A stretch of 64,000 nt of DNA from Sphingobacteriaceae bacterium GW460-11-11-14-LB5 (GTDB lineage: Bacteria > Bacteroidota > Bacteroidia > Sphingobacteriales > Sphingobacteriaceae): assembly GCA_002151545.1 (NCBI GenBank), contig CP021237.1:930001-994000 (forward strand), given 5' to 3'. The notes below the pieces were generated by a model. That model was given only the letters and a program-made list of their open reading frames with translations. It did no database searches and was not told the origin of the DNA. Shown here in pieces: positions 1 to 8,903 of the stretch (position 1 is the stretch's first letter; the number at the start of each line of letters is the position of its first letter). The position numbers and the translations under genes are program-made.

Positions 1-1
1 C

Positions 2-208
2 TATTATGATGTTCGGAGATGGATGATTGCTGAAAATATAGATAACGGACCTGTGTATGGTTTTAAGGTAACCAAAATTGGCGGAGTAGTTAAACATGAA
101 CGCTATGTAATTGAGAATCGTGTTTTTCAGAAAAGGATGTATTTAGCAGCCATTCCTATTGCTGAAGTATACAAAGGAACAGCCGTTGAGCAAAATCCAG
201 GCTATTAA
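2..208 (+). CDS. SusD/RagB-family lipoprotein, C-terminal fragment (cut by window start)
   Basis: The frame is open from base 2 and encodes the last 68 residues of a SusD/RagB-type protein. It carries the family motif YYDVRRW near the C-terminus (compare YWDARRW in the gene at 3127) and ends in NPGY, where SusD proteins typically end NPxW/Y. SusD proteins are surface lipoproteins that form a lid over a SusC channel and bind oligomeric substrate. The next gene, a SusC, starts 28 bp downstream, so this fragment probably closes an upstream SusC/SusD pair in the same transcript. The N-terminus and lipobox lie outside the window. Confidence 0.85.
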   Translation, partial: YYDVRRWMIAENIDNGPVYGFKVTKIGGVVKHERYVIENRVFQKRMYLAAIPIAEVYKGTAVEQNPGY

Positions 209-236
209 TTTCATTTAAATTTAATCAGAAGAAAAC

Positions 237-3116
237 ATGAAATTTAAAATTCATTATAAATATATCATCAGTTCCTTGACTGTATGCCTGGGCTTCCTCT
301 GTCAGGAAACATTTGCACAAAATGCCGACAGTATTAAAATAGATAGCCTTAAGAAAATCAAACTAAAAGGAGATTCGATAAACTTACCCTACAATTTAAA
401 GGTGAGTAAGAAATACTATGCAGGTGCGGCAAGTTTCATCACTGGTGACGATATGTCGCTTTTTAGATATGCAAACAATTCGAACATGTTGGCAGGTCGG
501 GTTGCAGGCTTAACTACAAACATGAACAGTGAAGAGCCTGGTTATGATGGTAGTAGTTTGTACATACGCGGATTTTCGACCTACAATAGCTCAAGCCCTA
601 ACATAATTGTAGATAATGCACCGGTAGGCTTTGCACAGTTGGATCCTTTAGAGATAGATCAACTGGTTGTACTTAAAGATGCTGCTGCTAATGCCATTTA
701 CGGCTTGAAAGGTGCAAATAAGAATATTTTTGTCACCACTAAACGGGGGGTAGCTTATCAAAACAGTATAAAGTTTTATTCACAATTCGGCGTTTTAGTA
801 CCGTCTAAAGCACCAAATTTTTTAGGTGCACAACGCTATATGAAACTTTACAATGAAGCATTGGTTAATGATGGCAGGGCCGAGCGTTATAGCGCTGCAC
901 AAATAGGCCAGTACGATAATCCAGGCAGAGATCAAGAGTTATATCCTGATGTAAATTGGAACGAAGAACTTGTAGCAAAACAGGCTATTCAGCAAAAGTA
1001 CAATCTAACTTTTTCGGGAGGTACAAAAGATGTACGGTATTTTGTGCTGGCAGGATATATGGATCAGCGGGGCTTTTTAAAGTATAATGATTTAAGCGAA
1101 GAATCGCTTGGCTTTAACACCAACACCAATTTCAAAAGATATAATTTCCGTACCAATTTGGATATTGATATCAATTCTACATTAACGGTAGGCTTAGATT
1201 TAGCAGGAAGATTAGAAACAAAAAATTTCCCGGGTACAGCTACGTCTACCATTTATAATAATATCTCTACTTATCCTTCAAATTTGTTCCCAATGCTTTA
1301 TGCAGATGGTAAAATAGGAGGCTTTAATGAAAGCGGATTAAACTATACACGGAACCCTTATGGTTTAATTACCAGAACCGGAAATATTGTAGAGGTTCAC
1401 CGTAATTTATTTGGGACTATCCGAATTGCTCAAAAACTAGATATGATTACTAAGGGGTTGAGCGTAACCGGAGCCTTTTCTTATTATAATTTCAATCAAA
1501 ACTCAGAAGGTTCAACCTTTGGTGCTCCTGCTTCAGATTTTCAAGTTTTCAATAAAAAAGCCGATGGTACTTATACACGTTTTAATAGCGACGGCCTTTA
1601 TGCTGCTACAGGGAGATCTCAAACTCAAGACAGGATGAACACTGCCTGGGCTAAGCTAGATTATCAAAATAACTTTGGCGAAGATCATGAACTCAACTCA
1701 AGTATAGGTTTTTCTCAATCTATCCAAACACCAGCCGGTAACGATTTCCCTTATGTATCACAAGGTTTTTTTGCCAATGCCCATTATATCTTTAAAAAGA
1801 AATATGTGGCGCAATTAAATATTGGTTATAATGGTAGCGAAAATTTGGCGCCCAATAAACGTTATGGTTTTTTTCCAGCCGTTGCCGCTGCCTGGTTAAT
1901 AAATGAGGAGGATTTTCTTAAAAATAGCAGCATCGATTTGCTTAAGATTAGAGCATCATATGGTTTAACAGGAAACTCGGATTTTAGCTTTCTCGGTACT
2001 ACATTTGGAAGTTTATTTAGATACCTCTATGCTGATGGCTATGGTACAGGTGCTTCTTATGTTTTTGGACGTAACCCCGGCACTTTAACCGGTCGGGCTG
2101 AAGGTTTATTAGCCAATCCGGATATTACCTGGGAAACCGCTAAAACAGCAAATCTTGGTATCGACTATGCTTTCTTAAATAGCAAACTGACAGGGAGTGT
2201 CGATTTTTTCTATGAAAAAAGAAATAATATTCTGGCTTTTCCAGGTTCTGTCTCAAGGGTAATTGGTGCATCTTTTAAACCATTAAATATTGGTATCGTA
2301 AATAATAAAGGCTTCGATATGGAATTAGCTTATCAGGATAGAATTGGCGATTTTGCTTATTCTGTAAGAGGTACCGCCACCTATGCCAAAAACAAAATTA
2401 TTTACAACGACGAACAAGCTACACCATACGATTATCTTAAACGTACCGGTTTATCGAGCGGAACTGTATTCGGGTTACAACAAATCGGTTTTTTTGCAAA
2501 TCAGGCTGATATAGATAACAGCCCTAAACAAACTTTTAGTACGGTAAAACCAGGTGATTTTAAATATAAGGATCAAAATGGCGATAAAGTAATCGATCAG
2601 TTTGACGAAGTGGCTTTAGGAGCGCCGTTTATTAGCAATCTTTCTTATGGTGCGCAGGCTGGCTTAAGATTTAAAAATGTTGATTTAATGGTATGGTTTC
2701 AGGGCGCTGGCGATAGATCGGTAAATATTATGAATGCAGCAACCTCTGGTTTTGCTAATGGAAGTAAACCTTCTGATTTTGCATTAAATAGATGGACACC
2801 TGCAACAGCAGCAACAGCAGATTTCCCTAGACTTTCAATTGATGGACGCACCAGTGATAACAACTATAGAAGTAATGATTTTTGGATCAGAAATGGGAAA
2901 TACCTAAAGTTAAAGAACATCGAAATTGGTTATAACTTTCAGCAGAATGTTTTAAAACATGTTAAAATTTCAAATGCACGTTTCTTCATTAGTGCTAATA
3001 ATTTATATACATGGGCAGATCTTCCGGATTTTATAGACCCAGAATTTTTGGGTGCCGGAATTAATTCAGCGCCAAGAACGAAATCATTTCAGGTAGGTTT
3101 AAATATTGAATTATAA
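237..3116 (+). CDS. SusC/RagA-family TonB-dependent outer-membrane transporter
   Basis: This 959-residue protein is an outer-membrane beta-barrel that would import oligomers using TonB energy. A signal peptide covers about residues 1-28 (ending ETFAQ). The plug domain follows at roughly 60-170, with NMLAGRVAGL, YIRGFSTYNS, NIIVDNAPV and a LKDAAANAIYG segment, all SusC plug hallmarks. The rest is barrel, ending in a terminal aromatic/hydrophobic strand (FQVGLNIEL). It lacks the N-terminal carboxypeptidase-D-like domain present in the SusC at 12263, so it is a short-type SusC. It is followed 10 bp later by its SusD partner. The substrate cannot be read from the sequence, and no sigma/anti-sigma pair is seen next to it. 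Confidence 0.93.
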   Translation: MKFKIHYKYIISSLTVCLGFLCQETFAQNADSIKIDSLKKIKLKGDSINLPYNLKVSKKYYAGAASFITGDDMSLFRYANNSNMLAGRVAGLTTNMNSEEPGYDGSSLYIRGFSTYNSSSPNIIVDNAPVGFAQLDPLEIDQLVVLKDAAANAIYGLKGANKNIFVTTKRGVAYQNSIKFYSQFGVLVPSKAPNFLGAQRYMKLYNEALVNDGRAERYSAAQIGQYDNPGRDQELYPDVNWNEELVAKQAIQQKYNLTFSGGTKDVRYFVLAGYMDQRGFLKYNDLSEESLGFNTNTNFKRYNFRTNLDIDINSTLTVGLDLAGRLETKNFPGTATSTIYNNISTYPSNLFPMLYADGKIGGFNESGLNYTRNPYGLITRTGNIVEVHRNLFGTIRIAQKLDMITKGLSVTGAFSYYNFNQNSEGSTFGAPASDFQVFNKKADGTYTRFNSDGLYAATGRSQTQDRMNTAWAKLDYQNNFGEDHELNSSIGFSQSIQTPAGNDFPYVSQGFFANAHYIFKKKYVAQLNIGYNGSENLAPNKRYGFFPAVAAAWLINEEDFLKNSSIDLLKIRASYGLTGNSDFSFLGTTFGSLFRYLYADGYGTGASYVFGRNPGTLTGRAEGLLANPDITWETAKTANLGIDYAFLNSKLTGSVDFFYEKRNNILAFPGSVSRVIGASFKPLNIGIVNNKGFDMELAYQDRIGDFAYSVRGTATYAKNKIIYNDEQATPYDYLKRTGLSSGTVFGLQQIGFFANQADIDNSPKQTFSTVKPGDFKYKDQNGDKVIDQFDEVALGAPFISNLSYGAQAGLRFKNVDLMVWFQGAGDRSVNIMNAATSGFANGSKPSDFALNRWTPATAATADFPRLSIDGRTSDNNYRSNDFWIRNGKYLKLKNIEIGYNFQQNVLKHVKISNARFFISANNLYTWADLPDFIDPEFLGAGINSAPRTKSFQVGLNIEL

Positions 3117-3126
3117 TTTTAACAAA

Positions 3127-4824
3127 ATGAAATCAATCAAAAAATATTTATTTATTCCAGTTATGTTCCTGATTGGAATCTGTATGGTATCTTCCTGCAA
3201 AAAAAATCCTTTAGATCGACCTTTAGATTTAGATGTGCAGGATACCACAGTTTTTAAAAATATTAGTTACACCACAGAATATGTTACCGATATATATAGT
3301 GGCGTGTTAAGTGGGTATACAGCATTAGGAGGATTTGCTGGAAATACTGGTACCATGTATGAAGCGGCAACGGATGATGCTGTTCATGCTAACTTATCGA
3401 ATGATAGTTACCGTTATACCAATGGCACTTGGGGGCCTACCTATAATCCAGATGATATGTATGGTAATTCTTATCGAGGAATCAGAAAATGTAATGTCTT
3501 TTTTGAAAACATTGGTAAAGTTCAGGTGAAAGATCATGGCAAAGATTTGGTAATCAATAATATTACAGCAACCGTTCAGCGCGATCGCTTGATAGGGGAG
3601 GTGTTTTTCCTGCGAGCATATTACTACTTTGATATGTTAAAACGTTATGGAGGTGTGCCGATAACATTGCAATCGTTAAGTTTCCAGGATGATATTAATC
3701 TACCTCGAAAAACCTATGATGAAGTGGTGAAGAGAATTGTTTTAGACTGCGATTCGGCTTTTAAAAGACTGCCAGATACTTATATCGGTTCTCCAACCGA
3801 AAATTATTATGGTAAAGCGACCAAATGGAGCGCTGCAGCTTTAAAGGCAAGAACCTTGTTGTACGCTGCAAGTCCGCTAAATAATCCGAACAACGATTTA
3901 ACCAAATGGACTTTGGCTGCTGAGGCTGCAAAACCTTTTAATGATGGTACAACCAGTGCCATGTTTACCTTGGCCACTGGTATCCTCGGTTATGAAGGTC
4001 TTTTTAAAACCAATACCTCTACCAATAAAGAAATTATCTGGAGTAGGGTGGCCACGAACTCCAACACTTTAGAATCGGCCAATTTTCCAGTTGGTGAAGT
4101 TAACGGAAACGGTGGTGTTTGTCCTTCTCAGTACCTGGTTGATGCCTACGAAATGAAAGATGGCTTGCCCTATACCACCTCTCCATTATATAGTGCGGCA
4201 AATCCTTATGCCAACCGCGATCCGCGTTTTGCTGTGAGTATTTTTTACAATGGGAGCCCAATAAAAGCCAGAACTGTCGAAACCTTTGATGGTGGTATGG
4301 ACGGTCCTCAAAAGTCGAATGGCAGCAGGACAGGATATTATATGCGTAAACATATAGATGCGGCAATTGATTTGGGGGCTGCAACTCCGGGAACAACACA
4401 GCGCAATTGGATACACTTCCGTTTAGCAGAAATGATATTGAATTACGCAGAAGCTCTAAATGAGGCTCAGGGCCCCATTAATGAGGTATATACTGCGATG
4501 AATTTGGTGAGAAACAGAGTAACCATGCCTGTTTTACCTGCAGGATTAACTCAGGAGGGTATGCGTGAACGTATACGGAATGAAAGAAGGATTGAACTTT
4601 CTTTTGAAGGTCATCGGTATTGGGATGCAAGACGGTGGAACATTGCTAAAGATGTATTCAACCGCAAAATGAGAGGAATGAAAATACAAAAAACCGGAAC
4701 AACCTTTACCTACACTCCTTATGATATGGAGCAAAAGGTTTTTACTGAAAATATGAATCGGTATCCCTTTTTATTCTTTGATCTGCAATCTAACCCAAAC
4801 CTGGTGCAAAATCCGGGTTGGTAA
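3127..4824 (+). CDS. SusD/RagB-family surface lipoprotein
   Basis: This is the glycan-binding partner of the upstream SusC. I chose the ATG at 3127 (MKSIKKYLFIP) over an upstream in-frame TTG because it gives a standard lipoprotein signal ending MVSSCKK; the protein is then 565 residues. It has the SusD TPR-like helical pattern, an FLRAYYYFDMLKRYGGVP segment and the C-terminal HRYWDARRWN motif, ending NPGW. It starts 10 bp after the SusC stop and is the last gene before a strong terminator, so the SusC/SusD unit ends here. Confidence 0.92.
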   Translation: MKSIKKYLFIPVMFLIGICMVSSCKKNPLDRPLDLDVQDTTVFKNISYTTEYVTDIYSGVLSGYTALGGFAGNTGTMYEAATDDAVHANLSNDSYRYTNGTWGPTYNPDDMYGNSYRGIRKCNVFFENIGKVQVKDHGKDLVINNITATVQRDRLIGEVFFLRAYYYFDMLKRYGGVPITLQSLSFQDDINLPRKTYDEVVKRIVLDCDSAFKRLPDTYIGSPTENYYGKATKWSAAALKARTLLYAASPLNNPNNDLTKWTLAAEAAKPFNDGTTSAMFTLATGILGYEGLFKTNTSTNKEIIWSRVATNSNTLESANFPVGEVNGNGGVCPSQYLVDAYEMKDGLPYTTSPLYSAANPYANRDPRFAVSIFYNGSPIKARTVETFDGGMDGPQKSNGSRTGYYMRKHIDAAIDLGAATPGTTQRNWIHFRLAEMILNYAEALNEAQGPINEVYTAMNLVRNRVTMPVLPAGLTQEGMRERIRNERRIELSFEGHRYWDARRWNIAKDVFNRKMRGMKIQKTGTTFTYTPYDMEQKVFTENMNRYPFLFFDLQSNPNLVQNPGW

Positions 4825-4848
4825 TTAAATAATTAATATATCAAGATG

Positions 4849-4885
4849 CTAGCCTTGCCAGATTTTGGCAAGGCTAGTTTTGTTT
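4849..4885 (+). terminator. Rho-independent terminator after SusC/SusD pair
   Basis: A perfect 12-bp stem (CTAGCCTTGCCA at 4849-4860 with TGGCAAGGCTAG at 4866-4877) has a 5-base loop and is followed by TTTTGTTT. It lies 24 bp after the SusD stop. Confidence 0.9.
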
Positions 4886-5252
4886 GATATAAACCAATCA
4901 GGCTAATTTAACAAATATTAAACCCACATTTATTTCTTTGTTGATCAATTTTATATCACTTTTTCTGCGTTAAGTTTTGCTAAAAACTTGTAGTGATACA
5001 TACTAATTCTTGAGCCAATTAGTGGTTGTTAAATTTGGTTTTCTACCAAAAAATACACTTAGTAAAACGGTTTATGATTTGCCGTTTTCCAAGATTATAA
5101 ACAACCTTTTTTTTAAAGTAAATTTTATTGGATATGTGTTGACTATTTGAGTTGATTTTATATTAAAATTACCTAAAAATAGCATGCAAGAATAAAACTT
5201 TCCTAATGAAAAAATGCTTTTATGAGTATGTAGGCGGTATTTTTTTAAAATA

Positions 5253-5267
5253 CACAAACGTTTGCGC
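5253..5267. promoter_or_regulatory. LacI-type operator-like palindrome, copy 1
   Basis: CACAAACGTTTGCGC contains the palindromic core CAAACGTTTG at 5255-5264. The same core and the right flank GCGYTAA or a close match recur at 5519 and 33427. LacI-family regulators commonly bind palindromes centred on a CG step, so a LacI-type repressor or activator is the likely binder. No such regulator gene lies in the window. Confidence 0.55.
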
Positions 5268-5518
5268 TTAATTTGTGTTGTGTCTTTTTGGTGTTACAAA
5301 TTTGCGAAGAATTGTGAAGGATTTCAACGGATAAGTGAACATAAATATAACGGTGTTGGGTTATTTTTTTTGACGAATCAAACGTTCATCCTTCGTATTT
5401 TTATTAGTCCTTATTTGTTATCAGAATATCATTCAAGAAAATTATAGAAATTGGCTGATTAGTGCCACTGTTTGAGCGCTATAGCGTTTTGTAGCACTTT
5501 ACATTAGGTGTTTATTAA

Positions 5519-5530
5519 GCAAACGTTTGC
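5519..5530. promoter_or_regulatory. LacI-type operator-like palindrome, copy 2
   Basis: GCAAACGTTTGC is a perfect 12-bp palindrome, the strongest of the three copies, followed by GTTAA. It lies 377 bp upstream of the SusC start at 5907. Its right half (TTTG at 5526-5529) could also act as a Bacteroidota -33 box, but I see no good -7 box at the expected distance. Confidence 0.6.
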
Positions 5531-5774
5531 GTTAAGAAAAATAAAAATCAAGTATTCTTAATATATAACTTGCATTACCAAATAATAACGAGCCAATATT
5601 TTATTTTAGTATTACGAGCAAAAAAACTGTTGAACTAACAGGAAAGAATTAATAAATAAAATAACACCCCCTAACCAGGGTATAACGAACAAACAAGCAA
5701 ACAAACAAAAACTAATCATTCTGGGTATATATTTTGCCTTAAGAATTAATATTAATCACCCTAAACCACACCCC

Positions 5775-5846
5775 ATGATCAAAAATTTTACTTTTTGTCT
5801 TCAGGCATCGCTTTGCCCAAAATCTCAAAAAGAGATAATTTCCTAA
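5775..5846 (+). CDS. Possible 23-codon upstream ORF or SusC N-terminal remnant
   Basis: An ATG at 5775 opens a 23-residue frame (MIKNFTFCLQASLCPKSQ, then KEIIS and TAA) ending 60 bp before the SusC start. The peptide resembles the very N-terminus of many Sphingobacteriaceae SusC proteins, as I recall them (M-K-N-F-x-F-C-L-x-A-S-L-C). It may be a relic of a displaced SusC start or a regulatory leader peptide. No clear ribosome-binding site precedes it; function and expression are unknown. Confidence 0.25.
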   Translation: MIKNFTFCLQASLCPKSQKEIIS

Positions 5847-5906
5847 TTACATTTTAACAATCGAATTTCTTCTTTAAACACTTAAACTTTTAATTAAACT
5901 AATAAA

Positions 5907-8900
5907 ATGGTTAAAATTTATACAAGCGTTTGTATTGCCTTGTTTTTATCTGTTTTTGGATCACAGTCTTTATGTGCCCACGGGGCATGGCTTAAAACGG
6001 CTAATAGCGGTTATTTTGTTTTTCAGCAGGATACCACTAAAGCTAAAAAAGATTCATCCGCTTATTCCATTAAAACCGATACAATTGGCCAAATGGTTAG
6101 AGCACTACAGAAATTTAAAACAGTACGTGATACGATTAACATCCGTTCCTCAACACCTGTTCCGAATTTATCATTACAGCAAATTATTAAAGGTAATTTA
6201 GCTGGAGTTTACGTACAGGAGCCAAATGGCGAACCTGGTACTGAGCAAAGTATTATTGTGCAAGGTACATCGGGTCTATTATTTAATAAGAAAGACATTT
6301 ACGCTCTACAGCCGGCAATCTACTTAAATGGAGTGCCTTTGGTTGCCGATAATCCTTTTGCATTTGATGTGCAGAAATATGATTACAACAGGATAGGCCC
6401 TGCAACCAATTTATTGGCGCAGATAGATATTAATAATATACAGTCTATAACTGTAATTAAAGATCCTTTCGAATTGGCTAAACTGGGACCAAATGCAGCT
6501 AATGGCGCTATATACATTACCACTAAAAATGCAAGAGGAGGACTAAGAGATATTAGTTTAAACTCTTATTTTGGTTATGTAACTGCGCCACAGGTAAATA
6601 CCATTAATGGTGTTTATGAAAACAATTTTAGAAGCCAATTTTATAAAAAATATAATCCAACAGGTAGCCCAGCTTCTTATTTGAGGGATTCGACGAATGT
6701 GGCTTACTTTGGGCCATCAAACTGGACGGATTTATATTATCAAAATACCCCAACTTTTTCTGCTGATTTGGGTATAACAGGTGGATCGGAAAGAGCGAAT
6801 TTCAGATTTTTTGGTTCAGGTACCAAAAGTGCCGGAAATGCAGATGATACCGATATTAACAGGTATAATTTATTCTTTGGAATAAACATGGCACCTTTTA
6901 AATGGCTTACTGTATCAAGTACAGTTAATACTGCCCGTTTAGATCGTACCAGGAACAAAAGTTTACGCGATCGCTTTGCCGAAACGCGTTATATCCCCGA
7001 TTTGAGCAGTCCGCTTTCTCCAAATGCTGATTCGTATGCCTCCTATTTAACCGAAAATGGCCGGAATGTAGATAATAATCGTTCAACAGTATTGAACGGA
7101 AGTTTATCGTTAACTGCGAAAGTGAACAAGTTTATCATTACAAGTACAGGGCTGTTCAATTATAATGAAGGTATTCGCGATTATTTTATTCCATCTTCAT
7201 TATTGGCAGGGGTAAGTTATATATCTAATTACTTTGGTTATAGTCAGCGGGTTTCGCTCAACAATAGTATTAGCTATAAATATGAGATCAACAAAAAGAA
7301 TACAGTTGATTTTGAAGTCGGACAGAGCTTACAGGGCGATACCTATAAATACAATTACGCCAGGGCATATAATGGGCCAAATGACTATGTAAAGTTATCT
7401 TTTGTTGATGCAAGACAAACCATTGGTGGTGTTGATAATCCGGATTATTTAAATGTGCTGGCTAAGAATGATTTTTATGTTTTCAGGTATATTGATAAAG
7501 AACGTAATAATTTAATGTCGTTTTATGGTTCCGCTAAATATGCTTATAAAAACTTATTAACGCTAAGTGCCCTGGTTAGAAGGGATGGTACCTCTAACGG
7601 TCAGCCAGATAGCCGTTGGGTAACAACACCAGCTTTTAACGCTAACTTCAACCTTAAAGAGCAGTTCTTAAAAAATAATAAAGGAATAGATGCTTTACAC
7701 GTAAGTGCTTCATGGGGCAGAACGCTAAGAATTTTCCAGGATGACCGCTTTGCTGCCGGTCCGCAATACCGTTCAGAAAACGGATGGGAAGAAGAGCCAA
7801 CTATACCAGGCTATGGTGGTTTGCTAGGCATTAACCGTCCTTATAACAGTGGTTTTATTGGCTATAATATTAGCTTACCTTTTGCTGATAGAACCAGCAT
7901 AACTTTAGATGCCTCTTTTTTAAACAGTCGTTTAAATACTGCTGTTACTGTATATAACCGTAACGATAAAAACAATGTTGTTGGTTTACCTGTAGCTGTA
8001 GAAACCGGATATTCTACCGAGTACAAATCGGGTATGGATATTAATAATAAGGGTATTGAGCTATTGGTAAACGGATCGGTTATAGAAAGGCAAAATGGCT
8101 TAAACTGGAGTACAGGCCTAAACCTGAGTTACAATAAAAATAAGCTATCAGCTTTACCACAAGGCTTAAATGAATTAATTTATCAGAATGATAATAAACT
8201 TCAGGTAGGTAAATCGGTTGGCAGCTATTGGTTGTATACCAACGAAGGTATTTACAATACTGATGGAGAAGTACCTGCGGGTAGAACCTTTAACGGTATT
8301 CCATTGAAAGCTGGTGATCCAAGATGGGTTGATTACAATGGCGACAACAAGATTGATAGTAAAGACAAAGTATTAACCGGTGACAGATTACCGAAGTTTG
8401 TAGGTGGCTGGAACAATACGCTGGCATATAAAAATTTCGATTTAAACTTCAATTTTATTTTTGCAGCGGGTCAGAAAGCCATCAACCAGTACGAGGCAAC
8501 ACGTTATGGCTTTGTTAATCGTGAGGCTGGTAACGATATCAATTCGGTTAAAGAAGTGTCGTCTTGGCAATCTTTTGATAACCAGAAAAATTATCCAATA
8601 TATAATCCTTGGAGTCCTGTAGATGCCTATCGTACCGATCAGGATTTGTTTTTAGAAAGCGCTTCTTATGTTAAATTAAGATCAGTTACCCTTGGTTACG
8701 ATTTTAGTAAAGCGGGTTTCTTTAAAAAGGCAGGTGGAAAATTGAGAAGAGCATATTTATATGCAACTGCATTAAATGTATTTACGTTAACCGACTTTTC
8801 GGGTGTTGATCCTGAACTGATCAATTACAATGGTATTTACGATGGTGCAAATATCACTATCCCAAGAACATTTGTTGTTGGCTTCAAACTGGAATTATAA
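5907..8900 (+). CDS. SusC/RagA-family TonB-dependent transporter (module 1)
   Basis: This is a 997-residue outer-membrane transporter and the first gene of the eleven-gene locus. A signal peptide covers about residues 1-24 (ending LCAHG). The plug region includes IIKGNLAGVYVQEPNGEPG, AIYLNGVPLVAD and ITVIKDPFELAKLGPNAANG, which is a diverged form of the usual LKDAAATAIYG segment. Like the SusC at 237 it has no N-terminal carboxypeptidase-D-like domain. The barrel ends GFKLEL. Its SusD partner starts 3 bp after the stop. Two LacI-type operator palindromes in the 1-kb upstream gap suggest control of the whole locus from here. Confidence 0.92.
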   Translation: MVKIYTSVCIALFLSVFGSQSLCAHGAWLKTANSGYFVFQQDTTKAKKDSSAYSIKTDTIGQMVRALQKFKTVRDTINIRSSTPVPNLSLQQIIKGNLAGVYVQEPNGEPGTEQSIIVQGTSGLLFNKKDIYALQPAIYLNGVPLVADNPFAFDVQKYDYNRIGPATNLLAQIDINNIQSITVIKDPFELAKLGPNAANGAIYITTKNARGGLRDISLNSYFGYVTAPQVNTINGVYENNFRSQFYKKYNPTGSPASYLRDSTNVAYFGPSNWTDLYYQNTPTFSADLGITGGSERANFRFFGSGTKSAGNADDTDINRYNLFFGINMAPFKWLTVSSTVNTARLDRTRNKSLRDRFAETRYIPDLSSPLSPNADSYASYLTENGRNVDNNRSTVLNGSLSLTAKVNKFIITSTGLFNYNEGIRDYFIPSSLLAGVSYISNYFGYSQRVSLNNSISYKYEINKKNTVDFEVGQSLQGDTYKYNYARAYNGPNDYVKLSFVDARQTIGGVDNPDYLNVLAKNDFYVFRYIDKERNNLMSFYGSAKYAYKNLLTLSALVRRDGTSNGQPDSRWVTTPAFNANFNLKEQFLKNNKGIDALHVSASWGRTLRIFQDDRFAAGPQYRSENGWEEEPTIPGYGGLLGINRPYNSGFIGYNISLPFADRTSITLDASFLNSRLNTAVTVYNRNDKNNVVGLPVAVETGYSTEYKSGMDINNKGIELLVNGSVIERQNGLNWSTGLNLSYNKNKLSALPQGLNELIYQNDNKLQVGKSVGSYWLYTNEGIYNTDGEVPAGRTFNGIPLKAGDPRWVDYNGDNKIDSKDKVLTGDRLPKFVGGWNNTLAYKNFDLNFNFIFAAGQKAINQYEATRYGFVNREAGNDINSVKEVSSWQSFDNQKNYPIYNPWSPVDAYRTDQDLFLESASYVKLRSVTLGYDFSKAGFFKKAGGKLRRAYLYATALNVFTLTDFSGVDPELINYNGIYDGANITIPRTFVVGFKLEL

Positions 8901-8903
8901 AAT

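Larger units (their letters stand above)
4886..5906. other. Long AT-rich regulatory gap upstream of the glycoprotein-uptake locus
   Basis: About 1 kb separates the terminator from the next SusC. I see no convincing gene of more than 30 codons; the 61-codon open frames on either strand have no family resemblance and low-complexity composition. The gap holds two copies of a CAAACGTTTG palindrome (5255-5264 and 5519-5530) and a 23-codon open frame (5775-5846), each listed separately. A possible promoter uses TTTG at 5261-5264 as -33 and TCTTTTTG at 5283-5290 as -7, but the 18-bp spacer and imperfect -7 make this weak. Confidence 0.5.

Noticed and set aside
5072..5447. 61-codon open frames on both strands in the gap before the SusC at 5907
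   Set aside because: Low-complexity AT-rich translations, no family resemblance, no ribosome-binding sites; they overlap the operator region.
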